Shown here: in pieces, positions 54,401 through 64,000 of the stretch
Position numbering within the stretch: the first letter of the stretch is position 1
Layout: every line of letters begins with the position of its first letter
Source of the DNA: Scilla litardierei
Lineage: Eukaryota; Streptophyta; Magnoliopsida; Asparagales; Asparagaceae
Assembly: GCA_030789695.1 (NCBI GenBank)
Contig: CM061142.1
Location: 796,131,258-796,195,257, forward strand
DNA: 64,000 nucleotides
Direction: 5' to 3'
Notes under the pieces: model-generated
What the model was told of the DNA's origin: nothing
Seen by the model: the letters and a program-made list of their open reading frames with translations, nothing else
Database searches by the model: none
Position numbers and translations under genes: made by a program

Positions 54401-55051
54401 GTAGCGGGTTTAAAACAAAATTTAAACTTAGCGAAAACTTTAATAAGGGAAATAGAAAAACAACTTTTTAAAAGAAATTAAGCCTTGCAAACGGGGACAT
54501 TCGAAGGATCAACGATTATCGAAACATGGTGGTCATGGAAATCGAGGCAAGGGATTTGGTCGGATGATCAAAGCACAAATACGCCTAGGATATGACTTAG
54601 GAAAATCTACGGGAATCTCCTACGGTCAACCAGCTAAAGATTATGGAAGACTCCCTAAGGGCTAGACATCGATGAAATGAGTTCAACTTGGTCCGAAATC
54701 GATGAACCCAAGCGAGAGACCAAAGAAATCCTAGGAGTCTATCATAGTCAAAGCTAGACAGGAACCACTAAGGTAACTCTTAAGGCTATCAAATCAATCA
54801 CTAACATGGAGTCTAACTAACAATCAAGGATCCCTAACTAGCAAGCACGAACTTCTAACTAAGTCTCACTATAGTCCTGACCTAATGGATTTCCTACTAA
54901 GTTGAGACATATGCTCTAACACGCCTACCAGCCACCTAAGACATAGGAACGCTAAAACCTAGACTCCGGGCTTATAACTTGGATGTTCTAATTTATTTAA
55001 TGGACATTCTATAATTATTATTGTTGTTCCGATAGTTCGCATTTGCAAATG

Positions 55052-55069
55052 GACCTGCATGGGCCACCA
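55052..55069 (-). other. Primer binding site, probably tRNA-Ile(AAU)
   Basis: Minus-strand TGGTGGCCCATGCAGGTC, eight bases from the LTR end, as in the autonomous element. Confidence 0.6.
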
Positions 55070-55077
55070 CTAAAACC

Positions 55078-57581
55078 TGTCACGCCCCGCTTCCCAAAAA
55101 TGGGGAGGCGAGACGTGAGAAGGTCCGCACAAACTTGAAGCCGTGAAGCTCCAAGTCTGATAAGCGTAAAAAAACACTTATTATGGCAAGTCCTCGCAAA
55201 GCGAAACGAAACAACAATGATAATAAGGAAATGAGACGACATTTCATTGAATCTCCAAATGTCCATAAACAAATTACAATATCGCAGAAAAACCACCAGG
55301 CTAAAGGAAAAGGATCTAAGGCCCAAACATGGCCAACAAAGAATAACATACATATAAGGGTGCCACGCACCAACGGCTAACAGCAAACCTAACAAAGAAG
55401 TGAACACGAGCGGTCTTCAAGACAGGCCCCTGGTGTCCACTCACCACCACAGCACACATCAGCATCAGCAACACCATATTCCCTGCAACAAAACTCTGGC
55501 TCTGGGTCTAACATGTGTCACCCAAAAGAGAGAGGGGCACATGTCAGCAAGTCTGGAAAGACTTGTGCAAGGAAACTGGAAGAAAGGTAAACTAACAACC
55601 TAGCAGTTATAGTATGATGCATGGCATGGCAAGTATAGTATGGAAGTGACAAGTAAAGTACAAGTAGCAAGTAACAAGTATGTCATGGATAACAAGTTTT
55701 ACAAGTAAAATACGGACAAGTACAAGTCAAGTGGTTCACGTCAAGTGAACAGTCAAGTAAACAAGTGGTAGTTGTGACATGTAATGTCAAGTAACGAGTA
55801 CAAGGGATCACCCACACATGGATGCCCTATTGCCCGCAGGCTGTATTCAAGTACAAGGGATCACTCAACGAGTGCCCTATTGCCCGCAGGCTGTGTTGAG
55901 CTCGTCTTCTGGAACACGAGCCAGAAAGTGTAAATGGCATAGGATTGTGCCCACGCAAGGTGGGTGCCTAACCGGAACAATAGTACAAGTATGTAGCGAA
56001 GCTACGCAATCACGATGAGTATTCAAGCATGCAATGACATGAGCAGTTAATACGTGTACCGTTAATTGTAATTAAACGTGACAGGAAAAATGCAATGACA
56101 TGAACAGATATTCGCGTACCGTTAATTGTATTTAAACATGACAGGCAAAATGCAATGACATGAACATATTCGCGTACCGTTAATTGTATTTAAACGTGAC
56201 AGTTAAAATGCAATGACATGAACATATTCGCGTACCGTTAATTGTATTTAAACGTGACAGTTAAAATGCAATAACAGTTAAGGATGCATGGATGACATGA
56301 ACAGTAATATGCGTACCGTTAAGAAAAGTAAACGTGACATACAAGCATGATGAGGGTGACGGACCAAGCTTCGTTGTCAAGCTAGGTCAATGGCGTCTAG
56401 ACGGCTATCCTTTCACCGTCTAGTCTCTTTTACGCTAAAGCAAGGTAATGGCCTAAGACATGGCCTAAATCAAGAGATGCAAGTTTCACTTGCCTAGCAC
56501 CGGGGATGGCGACTACTTCGTCACACGGATGCCAATCTATGGGGAAATCACTGATAGGGGGAACAACCATCAAACAACATGAAATTTATTAGGGTTTCGT
56601 AAAAATACCAATAGGCTATGAAAACATAGAGGAATCGATTTCTTACCAAGAGGAGACGGAAGGAACACCCCGGGGATCCCTAGGATCAGATCTGGAAAAG
56701 ATTGGAGAAGTTTGGGGAAACTAGGGTTTTAGGGGATTTGGGGATTTGATGGGTTTTGATGGAGATTTGGGGAAGATGAGGGGTGGAATGAGTGAATGGA
56801 TGGATTGGATGATGGATTTAGGGCTTGGAATGGAGAAATGGAGCTTGGAGGAAGATGGGGGCTCAATGGGGGAGAAACTAGGGCTTAGGGTCGTGTTGGA
56901 GAAGATGAAGTCGTTTGGGAGGGGTATTTATAGGCTAGGCTGGCGGCTGCCCAGAAATTAGGGTTTTAACACTGGTTAGTCGGTCAAAGAGCAACCACTG
57001 ACCGACTAGTTTGGCAACTAGTCGGTCGGTCGACCAACGCGGACCGACTAAGTGCAAACAGTAACTCCTGAACGAAAATAGGATATAGAGTTAGTCGGTC
57101 CATGAACAAGTACTGACCGACTAGTTTGGCATCTAGTCGGTCGATGAACGTTCTTAGACCGACTAAGAGTAAACAGTAACTCCTGAATTATTGATTGAAT
57201 AAACTAGTCGGTTCCAGTTGATTTCCTGACCGACTAAATTGGAATCTAGTCGGTCGGTCGATCTTCTTGAACCAACTAACGTGCACGAAAAGTGCCGATT
57301 CGAAGTGCGAAGCTTCGGGAAGATTTCTATGGCTTCTAGGATTGATTTATACTCTAAGATATGATCGATATGAAGCTCGTCACGAGTGACTTACTCCGAG
57401 TTCAATGATTCTAAGGAAGGACCTAGAAGATCACATCAAAAGGAACGAAAACGAAAGCTAGGAATTCTCAACGAGATAAATGAAAGCGAGAACTATGGAA
57501 ATGGAAACCACACAAGGAGAGAACCCACCATCGCAAGCAAAACACCCTGATAATCCAATCATACAAAAACCAGTCGTTACA
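55078..57581 (-). repeat. LTR of the non-autonomous element (5' LTR on its own strand)
   Basis: Nearly identical to 48978-51422, apart from copy-number differences in the CAAGTA-rich and CGCGTACCGTTAAT tandem stretches (56045-56310). It holds the array at 56977-57282 and TATA box at 56925-56932. Confidence 0.9.
56977..57282. promoter_or_regulatory. Three-unit GACCGACTAG/CTAGTCGGTC array, second LTR copy
   Basis: Same sequence as 50817-51122. Confidence 0.75.
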
Positions 57582-58116
57582 TCTTTTCTTATCTGATCTA
57601 TCGCGCCTTGCTGCTCTTGGGTTGTTCGTAAAATCCTCAGTGATTTTACCAGAAGAATTGTTGGCTAACCACTTAACAACTTTGTAGAGCGATGTTAAAA
57701 AGTTGGAAGTTGGTTTGAATTGTTGAGAGGCTTTTTCGCAGAGATTGGCTTTGGAAAAAGGTGTTCTCAAAAGCTCCGGGAGGAGGCTGACAACTACAGA
57801 GGTAGGGGATCAAGGGAGTTGATCTTGGTCAGTATTGCAAGGGGATCTTGCACGCAAGGGGAGCTTGCACAAATTACTCCACGGGGTTGATTGAGGTCAA
57901 CCCTTTGCGGTTTGTATTGAGGGGGAGTTTTGTTTCCCCTAGTATCAAATTGTATTGTAACTATCATTATTTTAGTGGAGTAATTTGAATTTCTGGGCGG
58001 GGCCCCGCAGATGTAGGTGTGCGCACCGAACTGCGTTACCAATGACCATGTGTCGTGTTGTGTTGTTTGTTATTATTCTCATGTCTTTACTATTTAGGAT
58101 GGCGTACTAAATTTCA
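57582..58116 (+). repeat. 5' LTR of the second SIRE-like element, right piece
   Basis: It starts with the TCTTT target duplication and ends TACTAAATTTCA two bases before the primer site. It contains repeated AAGGGGATCTTGCAC/AAGGGGAGCTTGCAC. Confidence 0.75.
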
Positions 58117-58118
58117 AT

Positions 58119-58130
58119 TGGTATCAGAGC
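58119..58130 (+). other. Primer binding site, initiator tRNA-Met
   Basis: TGGTATCAGAGC, then AGGTC. Confidence 0.9.
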
Positions 58131-58192
58131 AGGTCATCCGCGTTCTTCGTTTGTCAAAGGGGGTGTGATTCTGCTGTTTGAGTACGTCAACC

Positions 58193-59903
58193 ATGAACAC
58201 GAATGAGGGAGCTTCTGTGACCCAGCCTCCGTTGCTCAATGGTACTAATTATACGTATTGGAAATCTCGGATGCGCGTATTCATCAAATCGCTTGACGAG
58301 AAAGCATGGGTGGCAACTATCGAAGACTGGACTCCTCCTACTGTTGATGACAAGAAAGGACATGAATCTATCAAGCCTGCCCAAGACTGGAGTCTCGAAG
58401 AAGAACGTGAATGCAATTTTCACCGCTGTTGATGAAGAACTGTTCAAGTTGATCTCTACTTGCGAAGTTGCGAAGGAAGCTTGGGACATCCTTCAAAACA
58501 TACATGAAGGGACAAGCACTGTAAGAGCATCTAAACTTCAAATTCTGGCCTCTCAGTTTGAAAATCTTAGAATGAATGATGATGAATCTGTGTCTGAATT
58601 CAATGGAAGACTTCGTGATATAGCTAATCAGGCTTTTCAATTGGGAAAGAAGTACTCTCAAAAGAAATTAGTGGAGAAAACTCTAAGATCGCTACCTGAA
58701 AAATTTTCAGCCAAAATTGCTACCATTGCAGAAGTCAGGAATACATCTGATATGAGATAGGATGAATTGATGGGGTCTCTTCAAACTTTTGAGATGAACT
58801 TGAAGCAAAATAAAAGGGAGAAAGGAGTGGCTCTAAAGGTGGAAACTACTGATATTTTGCATGAAGGGAATGCCACTGATCTTGAAGACGACATAGCATT
58901 GTTAACCAAAAACTTTAGTAAAATGATGAGGAAAATAGGAAGTAGAGGCCAGAACTTCAGAAATGCTAGCAAGGAAGTTCGTCCAAATTTCTCCCCTGCA
59001 GGAAGAGGTAACAACCGTCCTATACAGAAGTATGAACCAAAGAATAGAGGCAAGGGAATTCAGTGCAGAGAGTGTGAAGGGTTTGGACATATACAAGCCG
59101 AATGTGCAAACACCATCAAGAAACAAAAAGGAAAATCTCTGGCAAGTTCCTGGAGTGATGAAGAGTCCGAAGGATGTACTGGAGAAGAAGATATTGTCAG
59201 CAATTATGTTGCTTTTATGGCCATTATGAATGATCAATGTACTGATGACATTACTAGCAATGTTGGACCTAGTGTGGGTAAAATACACACCATGTTGGAG
59301 GAAAAATGTAAGAATGTCAAGAAAAATGTTATAACATTCAGTACAACATCGGATAGTGAATCTACTTCTGATACGGGTGAGGATGAAGAAGTTGACGAAG
59401 TTGATATTCGATCTGCATACCAAATCATGTTTGCAAATTGGATAAAGATTTGTGAGATAAACAAGTCCTTGAAGAAAGAAAACACTAGACTAAAAGGTGA
59501 AAGGGAAGAGGCTGTAACTCAACTAGGAGAGATCAAGGTAGATTTCAGAAATCTAGAGGGACAACTCAGAAGAACACTGCTGAGAGCCGAGAAGGCAGAG
59601 AGTGTTCTTAACAAATGGAACTCTGGTAAGACTAAGCTTGATGACATTCTAAGCATGGGAAAAGTATCCGGAGATCGTACGGGCGTAGGGTTCAATAGAG
59701 GAGGCTATATTCAGTTCACAAAGGAGGTACACGGTCGAACTATCAAGAGTAAGAGCAACAACAATTACTTCAAGCAAGGGAGTCAAAAGGATGGACACAA
59801 AAAGAGTACTATTCATGGGCAATTGGTCTGTAATTACTGTCGATGCAAAGGTCACACTGAGAACATGTGCTTCAGACGAATGAGACATCAACATGAAGGA
59901 TGA
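58193..59903 (+). pseudogene. gag: Gag part of the second SIRE-like polyprotein
   Basis: It starts MNTNEGASVTQPPLLNG with NYTYWKSRM, the Copia gag N-terminus; the in-frame ATG at 58178 region is an alternative start. A one-base frame change near 58400 moves to the frame with NVNAIFTAVDEE. The UBN2 core (AWDILQNIHEG, SVSEFNGRLRDIANQAF) follows. Then come a TAG at 58758-58760, a CCHC-like knuckle CRECEGFGHIQAEC (about 59062), an acidic stretch, a coiled-coil-like stretch and a second knuckle CNYCRCKGHTENMC (about 59828). TGA at 59901-59903 separates it from the protease in the same frame. It has two knuckles, against one in the first SIRE-like gag. Confidence 0.85.
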
Positions 59904-62900
59904 AACACAGGACATCCTGAGAAAAGGCTCGCAAAGAGATGGGTAAGGAAGTCTAGTGTTCACAGCCTAGTTGCCTACACTTCCATGGTAGCTTTCTCAG
60001 AAAACACGTGGTATTTCGACAGCGGATGTTCTCGACATATGACATGAAATCGGGGTCTTCTTTCAGAGTACACGACTGGCAACAAAGGACACGTTACTTT
60101 TGGTGATGGCCAGAGAAGCAAAGTCATTGGAAAGGGAGAGCTGAAGATGACTGAATCTGTTACTCTGAAGGATGTCATGCATGTTCAAGACTTAAAGGCA
60201 AACCTGATTAGTATAAGTCAATTAGGCGACCAAGGGTTATTTGTTCAGTTCACTAAGGATGAGTGTGTTGTACTGAATAAAGCTGGAGTTAACGTTCTTA
60301 CTGGGAAACGTTCGGCTGACAACTGCTATCTGCTTCAAGAAGCTAACAGCTGCCTCACCACCAGTGTTGAAGTCTCCGAACAGTGGCATCAAAAACTTGG
60401 TCATGTTAACTACAAAACCTTAATTGAAATCACCAGGGTCGGAGCTGTTCGTGGGATACCTGTTTTGTCCAAGAAAAAAGAAGGAGTCTGCGGTCCTTTC
60501 CAGCTGGGAAAACAGAAGAGAACTAGTCATAAACAACTTCAGACCATCACCACATCTAAGAATATGGAGCTACTACACATGGATCTGATAGGACCCACGA
60601 TTGAAGTCAGCATGGGAGGTAAGAAGTACATTTTTGTTTGTGTTGATGACTTCTCTCGTTTCACTTGGGTAGATTTTCTCAAAGAAAAGTCTGATGCCTT
60701 CAATGCCTTCAAGAAACTCTGCACCCGTCTTCAGACAGAGAAAGGAGTTACTATTGAAAAAATTATACGAATTCGCAGCGATCATGGTAAGGAATTTGAA
60801 AATCACCTGTTTGCTGATTTCTGTGAGGCAAAGGGAATACGACATGAGTTCTCTGCGCCTAAGACTCCTCAACAAAATGGAATTGTTGAAAGGAAGAATC
60901 GCACTCTACAGGAGATGGCTCGCGTGATGTTGAACGCCAGGAAAGTCAGTACTAAATGGTGGGCCGAAGCAATTAACACTGCTTGCTACACTATAAATAG
61001 AGTATATCTGAGACCCAGAACGGAGAAAACTCCCTATGAGATATGGAAAGGTAAAAAACCTAATGTCTCCTACTTTCATGTTTTTGGTAGCAAATGTTAT
61101 ATTTTGCAGGATCGAACCTCTAAGGGACAGTTCGATGCAAAGAGTGATAAAGGAACATTTCTCGGATATTCTATTACGAGCCGTGCCTTCAGGGTTCTGA
61201 ACCATCGCACTGATGTTTTGATGGAGTCTATCAATGTTGTCGTTGATGATTTCGAGACGGGTGAGGTTGCTATGCATGAGGTGCCTGGAACTCAAGGAGA
61301 GGTTAACGAAGAAGATGGAAATGTTGAACAAAATGTTATAACATTTGATTCAACATCTAAGAGTACCTGTCAGAATGGTACTTCTCAGGAAACTGTATCT
61401 GTTGGGGAATCTCAATCAGATGAAAATGCAGCTCACTCCTCGCATGGGATCACAAATGTTATTCGAAATCATCCCCCTGAACTTGTCATTGGGAATGTTG
61501 AAGATGGTCTTCGCACCAGAGGCACTAGTCAAGTAAATTATCGAGATCTTGCTGGTTATACTTGTTTTTTATCCAATGTTGAACCCAAGAATGTTAAAGA
61601 AGCATTACTCGATGACTTCTGGGTGATGGCGATGCAAGAGGAGCTGAATCAATTTCAGCGTAATGACGTCTGGAGTCTTGTTGAGAGACCAAAAGGGATT
61701 AATGTCATTGGAACTAAGTGGATTTTCAAAAACAAAACGGATGAAAAAGGAAACGTCACACGTAACAAAGCTCGTCTGGTAGCTCAGGGATACACACAGA
61801 TCGAGGGAATTGATTTTGACGAGACCTTTGCTCCAGTGGCCTGCTTGGAATCTATTAGGTTACTTCTCGCCATGGCATGTAGTTTCAATTTCAAGCTTCA
61901 TCAGATGGACGTGAAAAGTGCCTTTCTAAATGGGATTTTAAATGAGGAGGTATATGTTGAACAGCCAAAGGGGTTTGAAGATCCATTCTTGCCTAGCCAT
62001 GTTTATCGTTTGAAGAAATCTCTTTATGGTCTCAAGCAAGCTCCTAGAGCTTGGTATGAGAGACTGACCAGATATCTCCTTAAAAAGGGTTATGAGCGAG
62101 GGGGAGCTGACAAGACGATGTTCGTCCAGAGAACCAGGTCTGCTATCATAGTTGCACAGATCTATGTTGATGACATAGTTTTTGGGTCTACTTCATCTCA
62201 ACTGGTTCGTGAATTCATCGACCTCATGCAAAGAGAGTTCGAAATGAGTATGGTCGGTGAGTTACATATGTTTCTTGGACTTCAAGTTAAACAAACTAGC
62301 GATGGCTTGTTTATATCTCAGAATAAGTATGCTAAGAACCTTGTTAAAAGGTTCGGTCTTGAGAATGCCCGTCAAGCTCGCACTCCTATGGGTACTACTG
62401 AAAAACTCACGAAGGATGATGGTGGAAAGCAAGTGGAGGTTACTTTGTACAGGAGCATGATAGGAAGCTTATTGTATCTGACAGCAAGTAGACCCGACAT
62501 CAGTTTCAGTGTTGGGGTATGTGCACGTTATCAATCCTGTCCTAAGGAATCTCATATCACGGCTGTTAAACGTATAATCAGGTATATAAGTGGGACAATT
62601 GATTATGGGATTTGGTACTCCAAAGATACCAACACTCTTTTATCAGGGTATAGTGATGCTGATTGGGCCGGTAATGCTGATGATAGGAAGAGTACTACAG
62701 GAGGGTGTTTTTACGTCGGAAACAACTTGGTCTCCTGGTATAGTAAAAAGCAGAATTCTATTTCGTTGTCAACAGCTGAGGCAAAATATATCGCAGCAGG
62801 GAGCTGTTGTACTCAACTCCTGTGGATGAAACAAATGCTGACTGATTATGGCATTGATCAGGATGTCTTGACCATTCTGTGTGACAACCAGAGTGCTATA

Positions 62901-63104
62901 AACATTTCTAAGAATCCTGTTCAACACTCAAGGACCAAACATATTGACATTCGACATCATTTCATAAGAGAGCTGGTTGAAAAGAAGATTCTCGTCATGG
63001 AATATATAGATACTACCAGTCAGTTGGCAGACATTTTTACAAAACCCTTGGATTCTTGCAGGTTCGAGGAGTTACGACAAGCTCTTGGGCTGTGTCGTAT
63101 CTAA
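59904..63104 (+). CDS. pol: Pol of the second SIRE-like element, nearly intact
   Basis: The protease motif [12 protein letters not shown] lies at about 60007, followed by TGA at 60045-60047. From 60147 an uninterrupted 985-residue frame runs to TAA at 63102-63104. GAG-pre-integrase is at about residues 80-130 ([19 protein letters not shown]); the second Cys of its CxxC is Phe. The integrase triad is Asp146, Asp212 and Glu248 (DD35E). Reverse transcriptase starts near residue 525 ([14 protein letters not shown] at 673-676). RNase H has SDADWAG and ends [12 protein letters not shown] 60147 is internal to the domain order, so the natural product is a gag-pol fusion. A 36-bp near-palindrome lies in the linker at 61321-61356. 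Confidence 0.88.
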
Positions 63105-63161
63105 TGTTGGACTTATTGTTGCACATAATGTTGGACACAATGTTGTACATTATGTTGCAAC
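63103..63161. promoter_or_regulatory. ATGTTGnAC motif cluster between pol and ORF3
   Basis: About five copies occur (AATGTTGGAC, ATTGTTGCAC, AATGTTGGACAC, AATGTTGTACATTATGTTGCAAC), beginning at the pol stop codon. The same motif fills the presumed LTR cluster at 48629-48740. A TATA-like ATTTATATCTC follows at 63224. Confidence 0.5.
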
Positions 63162-63223
63162 TTTAAAAGGGGTCTTTGTACGTTTAGTAATTTTTGTCTG
63201 GTGGCTTATTCTCTTCCCTCAGC

Positions 63224-63234
63224 ATTTATATCTC
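63224..63234 (+). promoter_or_regulatory. TATA-like box upstream of ORF3
   Basis: ATTTATATCTC, identical to the box before ORF3 at 17346. Confidence 0.35.
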
Positions 63235-63361
63235 TATTTTGATTTTCCTTGTGATCTTCATCTCTTTTGATCATTTCAAGAAACAAAGGGGAAGCTGTTC
63301 TGAGGAACTAGGGTTCTTGATTCTTGATTTTTCGTTAAAAGATTTCTTGTCTCTCTTGCAA

Positions 63362-64000
63362 ATGGTCGTGCTCGAAATGAGAAACCCTCCTCAAACCCTC
63401 ATTGTTCTGCCCGTCATGCTGCTTCGTCCCAGCAAGTTCCCTGCTCGTCTTCATCCCTTCGTTACAAACGGAAAGGAGTTATTCCTCGCGCTTCTAGATC
63501 ATCTCCCGCTGGTATTTCATCTACTTCCTCCTCTCATTTGTCGTCTGACTACATGCAATCTTATTCTCGTTCGAATTTGGCCGTGGTACCTTTTTCCCCA
63601 ATTGTTCTTGATTCTTGCTCTCGGATTACGTCTCAAATGTCACACACTGAAGAAGACGAATCATTTCCTTACCCGGTCACTGTGGAGGATTGGTTTTGGT
63701 ACCTTCGCCGAACGTATCGCAAATTGAATATTTCCTAGTTGGATTTGTCAAAAACATGTTTTGGTTCTGTCTCCCTTAAAGATGTGGATGGAAAACTTAT
63801 TAGTGTGCGTGTTCCTTTTGATGATATGGTTGTGCTTAAGTCTTGGAACCCACCTGAGTCCTCTGTAAAAATCTCAGAGATCGTAGTATTGGACGATTCT
63901 GACTCTGATCATCCCTTGAATGGTGATGAGGGTCTGGATGTTGATAGAAGTGATGATGGTCCTAGTAGGGACGTCGTTAATGATGGTACTGATGGTCTGA
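63362..64000 (+). pseudogene. Start of ORF3 of the second SIRE-like element
   Basis: After an ATG at 63362 the continuing frame (GRARNEKPSSNPHCSARHAA) is one base out of phase, so a one-base change right after the start is likely. The frame gives a Ser/Arg-rich basic N-terminus, then YPVTVEDWFWYLRRTYRKL. A TAG follows at 63736-63738, then in-phase acidic sequence (VVLDDSDSDHPLNGDEG) running off the window. The basic-then-acidic layout resembles ORF3 at 17650. Function unknown. Confidence 0.5.

Larger units (their letters stand above)
51423..55077 (-). other. Non-coding internal region of the non-autonomous element
   Basis: AT-rich, with no frame longer than about 130 codons and none recognisable. 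It contains the polypurine tract (51423-51437, minus AAGGTGGGTAGGA) and the hairpin at 51441-51460. At least two diverged tandem units of about 0.74-0.83 kb span 52600-54560: ATGAAAAGGGACAAGA recurs at 53182 and 54012, and GGTGGTCATG near 53780 and 54528. Confidence 0.75.
48978..57581 (-). mobile_element. Non-autonomous (LARD-like) Tekay derivative
   Basis: It is 8604 bp, flanked by TCTTT at 48973-48977 and 57582-57586. LTRs are 2445 bp (48978-51422) and 2504 bp (55078-57581), and a 3655-bp internal region has no gene. LTR ends, the primer site, its eight-base offset, the polypurine tract, the PPT hairpin and the promoter array all match the coding Tekay element at 31434-41234. It therefore probably used that family's proteins. 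Confidence 0.88.
48629..64000 (+). mobile_element. Second SIRE-like Copia element, 5' LTR split, 3' end beyond the window
   Basis: The internal region with primer site, gag, near-intact pol and the start of ORF3 is seen at 58117-64000. The 5' LTR is interrupted by the minus-strand element at 48978-57581. The left boundary at 48629 (TGTTGAACAAAATG) is a candidate only, because the 3' LTR is outside the window. Confidence 0.75.

Overview
The window is plant nuclear DNA made almost entirely of nested LTR retrotransposons. Copia (SIRE/Maximus-like), Ty3-Athila and Ty3-Tekay chromovirus lineages are present. They have plant-type primer sites, kilobase-scale LTRs, non-viral introns and degenerate coding regions, which points to a large, transposon-rich angiosperm genome. 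I found no ordinary host gene. The species cannot be named from the sequence.

Layout. 1-4572 is the 3' end of an Athila-like element, inserted into a Copia remnant whose 3' part covers 4573-7922. 7923-9559 and 42375-46500 are the two sides of an older, poorly coding repeat region that was split by a four-deep nest. Its first layer is a SIRE-like Copia element (9560-42374, target duplication GTTAC). An Athila element (21644-42164, target duplication GACGT) sits in that element's 3' LTR. A Tekay chromovirus (31434-41234, target duplication AAATA) sits in the Athila 3' LTR, in its TATA box. 46500-48600 holds a minus-strand Copia integrase-region fragment and tRNA-like SINE pieces. From about 48.6 kb to the window end lies a second SIRE-like Copia element with a nearly intact 985-residue pol. 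Its 5' LTR is split by a minus-strand, non-coding Tekay derivative (48978-57581, target duplication TCTTT).

How the parts work together. Each autonomous element has gag, protease, reverse transcriptase, RNase H and DD35E integrase. Both SIRE-like elements and the Athila element also carry an extra ORF (ORF3) downstream of pol, in the env-like position. All show stop codons or frameshifts; many of the stops look like C-to-T or G-to-A changes, as expected for methylated, silenced copies.

The most striking signal is regulatory. Elements of three unrelated lineages carry arrays of short inverted repeats directly upstream of their TATA boxes. In the SIRE-like and Athila elements the same array plus a TATA-like box appears a second time between pol and ORF3, which looks like an internal promoter for ORF3. 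The Copia and Tekay arrays use GACCGACTAG/CTAGTCGGTC; the Athila arrays use CCGATCGG-type palindromes. The second SIRE-like element uses a different motif, ATGTTGnAC, at the matching places. Other notable points are two restorable GT-AG introns in the Tekay gag-pol, a primer site matching what I recall of plant tRNA-Ile(AAU), and a PPT-proximal hairpin with a compensatory change between the Tekay element and its non-autonomous relative.
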